Part shown: one piece after another, positions 48,972 through 56,334 of the stretch
Position numbering within the stretch: the first letter of the stretch is position 1
Layout of the letters: every line of letters starts with the position of its first letter
From: Amycolatopsis sp. CA-126428
Lineage (GTDB): Bacteria; Actinomycetota; Actinomycetes; Mycobacteriales; Pseudonocardiaceae
Assembly: GCF_002904335.1 (NCBI RefSeq)
Contig: NZ_PPHF01000074.1
Span: forward strand, 186,001 to 250,000
DNA length: 64,000 nucleotides
Reading direction: 5' to 3'
Made by a program: the position numbers and the translations under genes
The notes under the pieces: generated by a model
Seen by the model: only the letters and a program-made list of their open reading frames with translations
Database searches by the model: none
Told to the model about the DNA's origin: nothing

Positions 48972-49448
48972 TCACCGCGCGGCCGGGCCGGGCGCCGGGA
49001 TGGTGGCGGCCGCGTGCACCAGCTGCCGGGCCGCCTCGCCCGCGGCCTCCCGCTGTGCCGGCGGCAGCTTGTCCAGCAGCGCCCCCAGCGCGGCCTGCCG
49101 CCGCTCGAGCATCCGCGCCACGATCTCGTGCCCGGTCCCGGTGACCTCCAGCGTGACGACGCTGCGGTTGCCGGGGCTGCGGCCGCGCGCCACGTGACCG
49201 AGGGCTTCCAGGCGGTCGGCCAGCCGCGTCACCGAGGACGCGTTGACGCCCATCGCCGCCGCCAGCTGCGAGCTCGGGACCCGGCCGAGGCGGTCGAGGA
49301 TCAGCAGCAGCCGCGACTGCGGGAACGACACCTCCGGCGGGGCCGCGCGCGCGCATTCCCAGGCGATCCCCACCAGGACCACGGTGAGGCCGTCGAGAGC
49401 GGCCACGTCCGGGTCGGCGCCCGGGGCCGCGTTTTCGAGGGGTTGCAT
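48972..49448 (-). CDS. MarR family regulator
   Basis: A 158-residue winged-helix regulator: FPQSRLLLILDRLGRVPSSQLAAAMGVNAS, SSVTRLADRLEALGHVARGR and the wing NRSVVTLEVTGTGHEIV. It likely represses its own operon. The ATG at 49448 is close to a palindrome at 49458, which supports autoregulation. A longer reading back to 49493 would contain that palindrome. The inducer is unknown. Confidence 0.88.
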   Translation of the reverse strand: MQPLENAAPGADPDVAALDGLTVVLVGIAWECARAAPPEVSFPQSRLLLILDRLGRVPSSQLAAAMGVNASSVTRLADRLEALGHVARGRSPGNRSVVTLEVTGTGHEIVARMLERRQAALGALLDKLPPAQREAAGEAARQLVHAAATIPAPGPAAR

Positions 49449-49457
49449 GGCGCAATA

Positions 49458-49472
49458 CTTGCCAACCGCAAG
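49458..49472. promoter_or_regulatory. Probable MarR operator
   Basis: CTTGC, five bases, GCAAG: an inverted repeat ten bases upstream of the MarR start. Confidence 0.5.
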
Positions 49473-49669
49473 AGGATCGGTCAAGATGGACATCCCCGGC
49501 GCTCGCCGGCGGTGTCCGGCCGGTCTGCCGCTGCTTCCCTTTTTTGTGGCCGAGTGCTGCTCGCTTCCCTGATTTCGTTGGTACGTAAGACATTCATAAG
49601 GATTTCGCTGAACCTCCGCGTGACGGCGTCCGTGTTCCCGGTACCGAACTGCCGTCAGAAGGAGGAAGC
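49473..49669. other. Upstream region of the DUF4142 gene
   Basis: Nearly 200 bases, locally AT-richer than the rest (CCCTTTTTTG around 49540, ACATTCATAAGG around 49590). No clear promoter; a weak ECF-like pair GAACCT and GTGTT lies near 49610-49636. AAGGAGG at 49660 is the ribosome site for the next gene. Confidence 0.45.
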
Positions 49670-50377
49670 ATGCCGGATCACCGTGGCATGACGAGCCGTG
49701 CCAAGGCCCGGACCGCGCTGGTCGTCGTGGCCACGCTCGCCGTGGTCGGCGTCGGCTCGGTCATGGTGCTGAACGCCGGCGCCCAGACCGCGCCCGGCTC
49801 GACGCAGGCGCAGGTCCCGGCGCACGACATGGCCGGTATGCAGATGGGGTCCGCCGCCCAGGCCGCGGCCACGAACGACGTGGCGGGCGCCGGGCCGGTC
49901 ACCGAGCTCGACAAGACGTTCCTGGTCAAGGTCCGCCAGGCCGGGCTCTGGGAGATTCCCGCGGGCGACCTGGCGCAGACCCACGCCAGCAGCGAACAGG
50001 TGAGGCGCGCCGGGCTGCACCTGCTGGACGGGCACTCGCACCTCGACCAGCTCGTCCGCGAGGACGCGAAGATCCTCGGCGTGACGCTGCCGGACCAGGC
50101 CACCGCCGAACAGCAGGGCTGGGTCCGCCGGCTGACCGACGCCCAGGGCCTGGAGTTCGACAAGCTGTTCGCGAACCTGCTTCGCGCGTCGCACGGCAAG
50201 ATCTTCGCGACCATCGCCGAAGTCCGCGCCGGCACGCAGAACGACGTCATCCGGCGGCACGCCACGCAGGCGAACCAGACCGTCCTCGACCACATGACGG
50301 TCCTGGAGGACACCGGGCTGGTCGATGCGAAGACGATCGCCGACGTCGCCGCGGCGGTGAACCCGCCGGCGAAGTAG
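49670..50377 (+). CDS. DUF4142 family exported protein
   Basis: A 235-residue protein. A signal anchor (ARTALVVVATLAVVGVGSVMVL) sits at the N-terminus, followed by a His/Met-rich linker (AHDMAGMQMGS) that could bind metal. The helical DUF4142 domain follows: LDKTFLVKVRQAGLWEIPAG, HLLDGHSHLDQLVREDAKIL and RRHATQANQTVLDHMTVLED. Domain function unknown. AAGGAGGAAGC before the ATG is an excellent ribosome site. A hairpin separates it from the convergent TetR gene. Confidence 0.84.
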   Translation: MPDHRGMTSRAKARTALVVVATLAVVGVGSVMVLNAGAQTAPGSTQAQVPAHDMAGMQMGSAAQAAATNDVAGAGPVTELDKTFLVKVRQAGLWEIPAGDLAQTHASSEQVRRAGLHLLDGHSHLDQLVREDAKILGVTLPDQATAEQQGWVRRLTDAQGLEFDKLFANLLRASHGKIFATIAEVRAGTQNDVIRRHATQANQTVLDHMTVLEDTGLVDAKTIADVAAAVNPPAK

Positions 50378-50403
50378 CCGACGCGATCGGTCCTGGGGAA
50401 GGA

Positions 50404-50440
50404 GCGCCGCCCGCCGGGGAACCCCGGGTCCGGGCGGCTC
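50404..50440. terminator. Terminator hairpin
   Basis: GCCGCCCG pairs with CGGGCGGC around an inner CCGGGG/CCCCGG stem, between genes converging at 50377 and 50450. Confidence 0.65.
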
Positions 50441-50449
50441 TCGTCCGTT

Positions 50450-51019
50450 TCAGCCGCCTGCCAGGTAGCGCTGCACGGTCGGGGCGATCTGCTCGACGAC
50501 GTCGGCCGGGGTCAGCGCGACCACCGGCGGCAGGCGCAGGACGTACCGGGTCAGCGCCAGGCCGAGCAGCTGGCTCACGACCAGCCCGGCACGCCGCGCG
50601 GCGTCGGCCGGGCTGCCGAACCGCAGCACCGCCGGCGTGACCTGGCCGGCGAACACCTGCCGGATCTTTTCGATCACGGCGTCGTCGGCGACCGCCGACC
50701 GCAGCAGCGTCAGCAGGATCTCTCCGGTCGGTGGGCCCTCCCACAGGGCGAGGAACTGCCGGACCAGCAGCTCGCCGACCGTGTCCGGGTCGGCCGCGCC
50801 CAGGTCCGGCAGGTCGAGCGCGACGTCCACGGCCGCCGCGAACAGGCCGTCCTTGCTGCCGTAGTAGCGCATCACCATCGACGGGTCGATGGCCGCGTCC
50901 GCGGCGATCGCGCGGATCGTCGCGCGCCGGAAGCCGTCGGCGGCGAACCGGCGGCGCGCGGCCTCGAGGATGGCCGCCCGGGTGGCGTCCGACCGGCGGG
51001 GGGAAGGCTCGTCAACCAT
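50450..51019 (-). CDS. TetR family regulator
   Basis: A 189-residue repressor: AILEAARRRFAADGFRRATI, RAIAADAAIDPSMVMRYYGS and KDGLFAAAV are the TetR helix-turn-helix. The C-terminal ligand domain (PPTGEILLTLLRSAVADDAV) resembles the AcrR-type group common in actinobacteria. The ATG lies within the large palindrome at 51019, so binding there would block its own expression. It is divergent from a flavin hydroxylase gene, its likely target. Confidence 0.9.
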   Translation of the reverse strand: MVDEPSPRRSDATRAAILEAARRRFAADGFRRATIRAIAADAAIDPSMVMRYYGSKDGLFAAAVDVALDLPDLGAADPDTVGELLVRQFLALWEGPPTGEILLTLLRSAVADDAVIEKIRQVFAGQVTPAVLRFGSPADAARRAGLVVSQLLGLALTRYVLRLPPVVALTPADVVEQIAPTVQRYLAGG

Positions 51020-51050
51020 GTCAACAAGTGTAGGCCAACACCTGTTGACA
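51019..51050. promoter_or_regulatory. TetR operator 1
   Basis: A 32-base inverted repeat with outer arms TGTCAACA and TGTTGACA and near-perfect inner arms. It overlaps the tetR start codon. Confidence 0.75.
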
Positions 51051-51077
51051 TGCCACGCGGGACAGGCCTACGGTCGA

Positions 51078-51095
51078 TGCCAACAGTTGTTGGCA
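51078..51095. promoter_or_regulatory. TetR operator 2
   Basis: TGCCAACA, two bases, TGTTGGCA, perfect arms. It shares the CAACA/TGTTG core with operator 1 and lies 22 bases upstream of the flavin hydroxylase start. Confidence 0.75.
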
Positions 51096-51116
51096 AACCG
51101 ATCCGAGGAGCCCGCC

Positions 51117-52292
51117 ATGACCACCTCCCTGCCGGCCAGGACCGACGTGCTCGTCGTGGGCGCCGGCCCCGCCGGGCTGGCCGCCGCGATCACCCTCGCC
51201 GAGGCCGGGGTCGGCTTCGTGCTGCTCGACCGCCTGGCCGAAGGGGCGAACACCTCCCGGGCGTGCGTGGTGCACGCCAGAACCCTGGAGGTGCTGGCCG
51301 AACTCGGCGTCACCGAGCGGCTGAAGGAGGAGGGCGTCGTGGTCCCGAGGTTCACCGTCCGCGACGGCGCTTCGGTGCTCGCCACGGTGCCGTTCGGCGG
51401 GCTGCCCACCGCCTTCCCGTACACGCTGATGGTGCCGCAGGAGCGGACCGAAGCCGTGCTGCTGGCGCGGCTGCGCGAAGCCGGTGGCGACGTGCGCCGC
51501 CCGTACGGGGTCACCGCGCTCGCCGGGGACGACACCGGCGTCACGGTCACGGTCTCGGATGCCGACGGCACGCCGGGCACGGTCCGCGCGCGGTACGTGA
51601 TCGGCGCCGACGGCATGCACAGCACCGTGCGCGAGCAGGCGGGCATCGCGTTCACCGGCTCCAGCTACGCCGAGTCCTTCGTGCTGGCCGACGTCCGGAT
51701 GAACTGGCCGCTGGCCCGGGACGAAGTCAGCCTGCACCTGTCGCCGGAGGGCGTCACGGTGGTCGCCCCGCTGCCCGGCGCCCCCGACCGCTACCGCGTG
51801 GTCGCGACCGTCGCCGAAGCCCCGGAGCGGCCGGGGATCGCCGACGTGCAGTCCATTGTGGACGCGCGTGGCCCGGAGGGCGGCCGCACCCGCGTCACCG
51901 ACGTGCTGTGGAGCTCCCGGTTCCGCGTGCACCACCGCGTGGCCGAGCACTACCGGGCCGGCCGGGTCCTCCTGGCGGGCGACGCGGCCCACGTGCACAG
52001 CCCGGCAGGCGGCCAGGGCATGAACACCGGCATCCAGGACGCGGTCGCGCTGGGCCGCCTGCTGGCGCGGGTCGTCGCCGGCGAGCCGGCCACGATCCTC
52101 GACGGCTACGAGACCACGCGCCGCCCGGTGGCGACGGAGGTGGTGGCGTTCACCGACCGCATGACGCGGATGGCCACCCTGCGCCCCCGCCCGGCGCGGC
52201 TGCTGCGCAACACGGTGCTGAAGGCGGCCTTCTCACTCCCGCCGGTGCGCGCGAAGCTGGCCTACCAGCTGGCGGAGCTCGCGGCCCGCTGA
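51117..52292 (+). CDS. FAD-dependent monooxygenase (PHBH/RIFMO-like)
   Basis: A 391-residue class A monooxygenase: TDVLVVGAGPAGLAAAITLAEAG (FAD loop), RYVIGADGMHSTVREQAG (DG motif) and VLLAGDAAHVHSPAGGQGMN (GD motif). It lacks the C-terminal thioredoxin-like domain found in phenol hydroxylases. It likely hydroxylates an aromatic or antibiotic-like compound, perhaps the one sensed by TetR. CGAGGAG precedes the ATG. It is divergent from tetR with two operators between. Confidence 0.88.
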   Translation: MTTSLPARTDVLVVGAGPAGLAAAITLAEAGVGFVLLDRLAEGANTSRACVVHARTLEVLAELGVTERLKEEGVVVPRFTVRDGASVLATVPFGGLPTAFPYTLMVPQERTEAVLLARLREAGGDVRRPYGVTALAGDDTGVTVTVSDADGTPGTVRARYVIGADGMHSTVREQAGIAFTGSSYAESFVLADVRMNWPLARDEVSLHLSPEGVTVVAPLPGAPDRYRVVATVAEAPERPGIADVQSIVDARGPEGGRTRVTDVLWSSRFRVHHRVAEHYRAGRVLLAGDAAHVHSPAGGQGMNTGIQDAVALGRLLARVVAGEPATILDGYETTRRPVATEVVAFTDRMTRMATLRPRPARLLRNTVLKAAFSLPPVRAKLAYQLAELAAR

Positions 52293-52300
52293 AGGGACTC

Positions 52301-52340
52301 GTGAGCGGTGGTGCGGATTCCCACCCACAGCACCGCTCAC
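52301..52340. terminator. Hairpin related in style to the 46-base palindromes
   Basis: GTGAGCGGTG pairs with CACCGCTCAC across a 20-base loop. It lies between convergent genes (stops 52292 and 52337) and slightly overlaps the end of the mimR-like gene. Confidence 0.6.
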
Positions 52341-54124
52341 CGGGCCGGCGGCACGATGCCGTACTCGTGGATCTTGCGGTAGATCGTGGCCCGGGAGATG
52401 CCCAGCAGCTTCGCCGCCCTGACCTTGTTGCCGTCCGCGTCCTCCAGGCACCGCACGATGGCGTCGCGCTCGATCGACTCGAAGCGGTTCAGCGGCCGCC
52501 GGGTCACCGCGTGGAACTCCGCCGGGAGGTCGCCGGGGCGGATGGTGCCGGCGCGGCGGCGCTGGGCGACCTTGCGCAGCACCTGGTGGAGCTGGCCGGT
52601 GTTGCCCGGCCACTCCGCCCGCATCAGCAGGTGCAGGGCCGCGGCCGAGCACGTCAGCCGGCCGCCGTAGCCCAGCTTGCTCAAGACCAGCGGGACGAGT
52701 TCGGCGAGGTCTTCGACGTGGTGGCGCAGCGGCGGCACGCGCACCGTCCGGGGGAAGGACTTCAGCAGCTCGGCCAGCGCCGGTTCGGTCTCGGCCTCCG
52801 GCACGAGGGTGACCACCACCCACGGCGCGCTCGCGTCCTCGCGCAGGGTCCGCAGGACCGCGGCCAGCGCGGTGGCCGCCGGCGCTGCCAGCCGGTCGGC
52901 GTGCCGGATCACCAGCGTGCGGATCGGGGCTTCGGCGTGTTCGCGCGGCAGCGCGGCCCAGTCCGTGCCGGGCGCCGCCGCGTCGACGGTCAGCAGCCGC
53001 GCCGCCGGGTGGTGGCGCTGGTGCAGGCCCTTCGTCAAGGTCAGCTTGCCGGTCCCGGGCTCGCCTTCGAGCGCGACCCATTCGCCACGCTGGTGGCCAC
53101 GGTCGAGGTCGTGCCCGCAGCGCTGCCACAGCGGCGCCGAGCCGACGACGCCCGGCAGGTACATCGGCAGCATCGGCGTCGGGACGGCCAAGGGCTCCTC
53201 GGCCTCGATCAGCTTCACCGACAGCACGCCGCCCGCGGTCTCGGATTCGCGCCGGCCCGCGACCCGCCGGCACAGCACCCGCACCCGCAGCCCGCTGGAC
53301 AGGGACAGCGTCGCCGGGGTCCGGCGGCCCTCGGCCAGTGCTTCGGTGGCGTGGCCGAGCAGCACCGACTGGTCGGCCGGATCCAGCAGCTGCCGGGCCC
53401 GGTCGTTCATCATCACGATGTCTTCGTTGAACGCCAGCACGATGCCCGTCCACCGGCGGCAGGTCTGCAGGTAGGCCTGGAAGAGCATCATCTCCCGCAG
53501 GTCGCTGTGCCGCAGCAGGGCCTGGCGGATCTGCTCGGCCGTCGAGCGGGCCAGCGCGACGAGCAGGCCGCCCGCGTCCTTGTGCCAGCAGGTGAGGTCG
53601 ACGGCGCCGACCTTCTTGCCCGAGATCGGGTGGTGGATCGGCACCCCCGCGCAGGCCAGGTTCTCCAGGTGCTCGGCGTAGTGCTCGTGCCCGAACACCG
53701 TCGTCGGGCGGCCGTCCTCCAGCGCGGTGCCGATGCCGTTCGTGCCGACGGACTGCTCGCCGTAGCTGAACCCGGGGACCAGTTCGACGCGCTCGAGGTG
53801 CCGGGCCAGGTCGGCGTCACCGGTCCGCTGGGTGAGCACGACACCGCCCGGGTCGGTGAGGATGAGGCTGATCGGCTGGCCCTCGAACTGCTCGCCCAGC
53901 TTGTGCAGCACCGGCTCGGCGCCGCGCATGAGCGGGATGTCGAGGTTCTGGTCGCCGAGGTAGAGCGGGTCGATCCGATCGGCTTCGACCTGGAACTCCC
54001 GCGAGCGGCGCCACGAGGCCAGGATCGTCGGGCGGACCGTGTCCGCGGGCACCGCTTCGGCGGTCAGGAACCGCACCCGGGTGCGGGCGAGCACGTCGTC
54101 GGCGACCAGGGCCGTCTCGTCCAC
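52337..54124 (-). CDS. mimR: MimR/AcoR-type activator of the propane monooxygenase operon, without GAFTGA
   Basis: A 595-residue regulator. Residues ~60-190 form a GAF-type sensor (PISLILTDPGGVVLTQRTGD, VGTNGIGTALEDGRPTTVFG), ~320-530 a degenerate AAA+ domain (Walker A-like GEPGTGK; IRTLVIRHADRL in place of Walker B), and the last ~45 a Fis-type HTH (KVRAAKLLGISRATIYRKIH). The GAFTGA loop that contacts sigma-54 is absent, fitting actinobacteria, which lack that sigma factor. The GTG at 54124 has GGAGG six bases upstream. It is divergent from the prm genes, with a GTCTCA palindrome between. Confidence 0.85.
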   Translation of the reverse strand: MDETALVADDVLARTRVRFLTAEAVPADTVRPTILASWRRSREFQVEADRIDPLYLGDQNLDIPLMRGAEPVLHKLGEQFEGQPISLILTDPGGVVLTQRTGDADLARHLERVELVPGFSYGEQSVGTNGIGTALEDGRPTTVFGHEHYAEHLENLACAGVPIHHPISGKKVGAVDLTCWHKDAGGLLVALARSTAEQIRQALLRHSDLREMMLFQAYLQTCRRWTGIVLAFNEDIVMMNDRARQLLDPADQSVLLGHATEALAEGRRTPATLSLSSGLRVRVLCRRVAGRRESETAGGVLSVKLIEAEEPLAVPTPMLPMYLPGVVGSAPLWQRCGHDLDRGHQRGEWVALEGEPGTGKLTLTKGLHQRHHPAARLLTVDAAAPGTDWAALPREHAEAPIRTLVIRHADRLAAPAATALAAVLRTLREDASAPWVVVTLVPEAETEPALAELLKSFPRTVRVPPLRHHVEDLAELVPLVLSKLGYGGRLTCSAAALHLLMRAEWPGNTGQLHQVLRKVAQRRRAGTIRPGDLPAEFHAVTRRPLNRFESIERDAIVRCLEDADGNKVRAAKLLGISRATIYRKIHEYGIVPPAR

Positions 54125-54213
54125 GTGACCTCCAGTTTCCCCGCGGCCCACGTGGGTGCGGGCACACCCGTTGTGCCGCCCGTCCAGCCTAGGCGTGCGA
54201 GGGCCGGGCCGGT

Positions 54214-54228
54214 GTCTCAAATTGAGAC
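54214..54228. promoter_or_regulatory. Probable MimR binding site 1
   Basis: GTCTCAAATTGAGAC, a near-perfect palindrome between the divergent mimR-like gene and the small conserved gene. Confidence 0.7.
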
Positions 54229-54262
54229 GCTCCCGGTGGCGCGGCGGCGGTGCGATGGGGGC

Positions 54263-54502
54263 ATGGCCGCCGAGACGTACAACCCCTGGACGATCGTCAA
54301 CCTGGTCTTCACGCACCTGGCCGAGCAGGGCCTGCACCCGGAGCTCGGCTCGGCGGGCCACCCCGGTGAGCCCGCCGCCGCGCTGCTGCGCGCGTTCGGG
54401 ATCGTCCCGACCGTCGAGGGCGACGCGCGCGTGCAGGCCGGGATCCACGACGAGCTGGCCGGGCTGCGCGCCCGGATGCTCGACCCCGGCGAAACGTCCT
54501 GA
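54263..54502 (+). CDS. Small conserved protein of the prm locus, 79 residues
   Basis: A 79-residue acidic-neutral protein: MAAETYNPWTIVNLVFTHLA, then EQGLHPELGSAGHPGEPAAA and ALLRAFGIVPTVEGDARVQA. It has no cysteines, membrane segment or known motif. It is predicted to be helical with two short helices. It lies between the two MimR-type sites and in the same direction as the monooxygenase genes, so it is likely their first product. The function is unknown; a partner of the activator or of the hydroxylase is possible (inference). Confidence 0.7.
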   Translation: MAAETYNPWTIVNLVFTHLAEQGLHPELGSAGHPGEPAAALLRAFGIVPTVEGDARVQAGIHDELAGLRARMLDPGETS

Positions 54503-54513
54503 GCAGCGGTTCT

Positions 54514-54528
54514 GTCTCAGATTGAGAC
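54514..54528. promoter_or_regulatory. Probable MimR binding site 2
   Basis: GTCTCAGATTGAGAC, exactly 300 bases after site 1 and 80 bases before the hydroxylase start. It differs from site 1 only at the central base. Confidence 0.7.
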
Positions 54529-54607
54529 CCGCGTCCGGCGCGGATGCCCGCCTAATGGTGAGCGCAGGACGCCCTGGGCGGCGAGCTCAGGAGATAAGGA
54601 GTGATCC

Positions 54608-56257
54608 ATGAGTCGCCAGAGTGTGGCGAAAGCCCACCAGAAGATCCAGGAACTGTCGTGGGAACCGGCCTACCACACCCCGGTTTCGCACTACGGCACC
54701 GACTACACCTTCCGGAAGGCCAAGAAGAAGGACCCGCTGAAGCAGGTCCTCCGCTCGTACTTCCCGATGCAGGAGGAAAAGGACCACCGGGTCTACGGCG
54801 CCGAGGACGGCGCGATCCGCGGCAACATGTTCCGCCAGGTCCAGGAACGCTGGCTGGAGTGGCAGAAGCTGTTCCTGTCGATCATCCCGCTGCCGGAGAT
54901 CTCCGCGGCGCGGGCGATGCCGCTGCTGTTCCGCACGGTCCCGAACCCGGAACTGCACAACGGCCAGGCGATCCAGATGATCGACGAGGTCCGGCACTCG
55001 ACGATCCAGCAGAACCTCAAGCGCCTCTACATGCAGAACTACATCGACCCGGCGGGCTTCAACTCGAGCCTGCGCAACTTCCAGAACGACTACTGCGGCA
55101 CCATCGGCCGCCAGTTCGCCGAAGGCTTCATCACCGGTGACGCCATCACCGCGGCGAGCATCTACCTGACGATCGTCGCCGAAACGGCGTTCACGAACAC
55201 GCTGTTCGTCGCCATGCCGGCCGAAGCCGCCGCGAACGGCGACTACCTGCTGCCCACGGTGTTCCACTCGGTCCAGTCCGACGAATCCCGCCACATCAGC
55301 AACGGCTACGCGACGCTGCTGATGGCGTTGTCCGACGAAAGCAACCACCAGCTGCTCGACCGCGATCTGCGGTACGCGTGGTGGAACAACCACGCCGTCG
55401 TCGACGCCGCGATCGGCACGTTCATCGAATACGGCACCAAGGACCGCCGCAAGGACCGCGAGAGCTACGCGGAAATGTGGCGCCGCTGGATCTACGACGA
55501 CTACTACCGCAGCTACCTCGTCCCGCTCGAGAAGTACGGCCTGGTGATCCCGCACGACCTCATCGAGGAGGCGTGGAACCGGATCTGGAACAAGGGCTAC
55601 GTCCACGAGGTCGCGCAGTTCTTCGCCACCGGGTGGCTCGCCAACTACTGGCGCATCGACCCGATGACCGACGAAGACTTCGAATGGTTCGAGTACAAGT
55701 ACCCGGGCTGGTACGACAAGTACGGCAAGTGGTGGGAGAACTACAACCGCCTCGCCACGCCGAACGGGCACCACCCGATCGTCGCCGAAGACGTCGGCTA
55801 CGTGTACCCGCACCGCTGCTGGACGTGCATGGTGCCGTGCCTCATCCGCGAGGACATGGTGGTCGACGAGGTCGACGGCCAGCACCGGACGTACTGCTCG
55901 GAGACCTGCCGCTGGACCGACGCCGAGGCGTTCCGGCCCACCTACCAGGGCCGCAGCACCCCGAACATGGGCCAGCTGGTCGGCGCCCGCGAGTGGGAGA
56001 CGCTCTACCACGGCTGGAACTGGGCCGACGTCGTCTCCGACATGGGCTTTGTCCGCGACGACGGCAAGACCATGGTCGCCCAGCCGCACCTGGACCTGGA
56101 CCCGAAGAAGATGTGGACGCTCGACCACCTGCGCCGGATGCCCGAGGTGCAGTCGCCGAACGTGCTGCTCAACCAGATGACCGCCGAGCAGCGCGCCGCC
56201 TTCGTGGCCGACTACAACCGCCAGGGCCCGGCCGGGCGCCCGGCGCCGCAGGCCTGA
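54608..56257 (+). CDS. prmA: Propane 2-monooxygenase/phenol-type hydroxylase, alpha (large) subunit
   Basis: A 549-residue soluble diiron monooxygenase subunit of group 5 (PrmA/MimA). Iron ligands are E97, E127 and H130 (IDEVRH), E192, and E226 with H229 (SDESRH). The C-terminal part has HRCWTCMVPC and YCSETC, a further Cys-rich zinc-like site typical of this subgroup. It hydroxylates propane at C-2 and related substrates such as acetone and phenol in characterised relatives. AAGGAG precedes the ATG. It needs the reductase, beta subunit and coupling protein encoded downstream, and MimG for folding in mycobacteria. Confidence 0.93.
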   Translation: MSRQSVAKAHQKIQELSWEPAYHTPVSHYGTDYTFRKAKKKDPLKQVLRSYFPMQEEKDHRVYGAEDGAIRGNMFRQVQERWLEWQKLFLSIIPLPEISAARAMPLLFRTVPNPELHNGQAIQMIDEVRHSTIQQNLKRLYMQNYIDPAGFNSSLRNFQNDYCGTIGRQFAEGFITGDAITAASIYLTIVAETAFTNTLFVAMPAEAAANGDYLLPTVFHSVQSDESRHISNGYATLLMALSDESNHQLLDRDLRYAWWNNHAVVDAAIGTFIEYGTKDRRKDRESYAEMWRRWIYDDYYRSYLVPLEKYGLVIPHDLIEEAWNRIWNKGYVHEVAQFFATGWLANYWRIDPMTDEDFEWFEYKYPGWYDKYGKWWENYNRLATPNGHHPIVAEDVGYVYPHRCWTCMVPCLIREDMVVDEVDGQHRTYCSETCRWTDAEAFRPTYQGRSTPNMGQLVGAREWETLYHGWNWADVVSDMGFVRDDGKTMVAQPHLDLDPKKMWTLDHLRRMPEVQSPNVLLNQMTAEQRAAFVADYNRQGPAGRPAPQA

Positions 56258-56266
56258 CACCAACCG

Positions 56267-56312
56267 GTCGTGAGTGGTAAGGCGGGTTAGAACCCGCCTT
56301 ACCACTCACGAC
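56267..56312. repeat. 46-base perfect palindrome, copy C, inside the prm operon
   Basis: Identical to copy A at 4711, with 22-base arms and a two-base centre. It starts 10 bases after the prmA stop and ends 23 bases before the prmB start. As a hairpin it could stop part of the transcripts or protect the 3' end of prmA mRNA. Confidence 0.85.
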
Positions 56313-56334
56313 CCCGCAGCGAGACGGGGCTGGG

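Noticed and set aside
51050..54502. 1150-codon plus-strand reading frame spanning a flavin hydroxylase and the mimR-like gene
   Set aside because: It is out of frame with the hydroxylase and antisense to mimR. The translation is Arg/Ala/Gly-rich without family motifs; only its last 79 codons correspond to a separate real gene.
54529..54607. Sigma-54 (-24/-12) promoter before prmA
   Set aside because: No TGGCAC-N5-TTGC-like sequence is visible, and the activator lacks GAFTGA.
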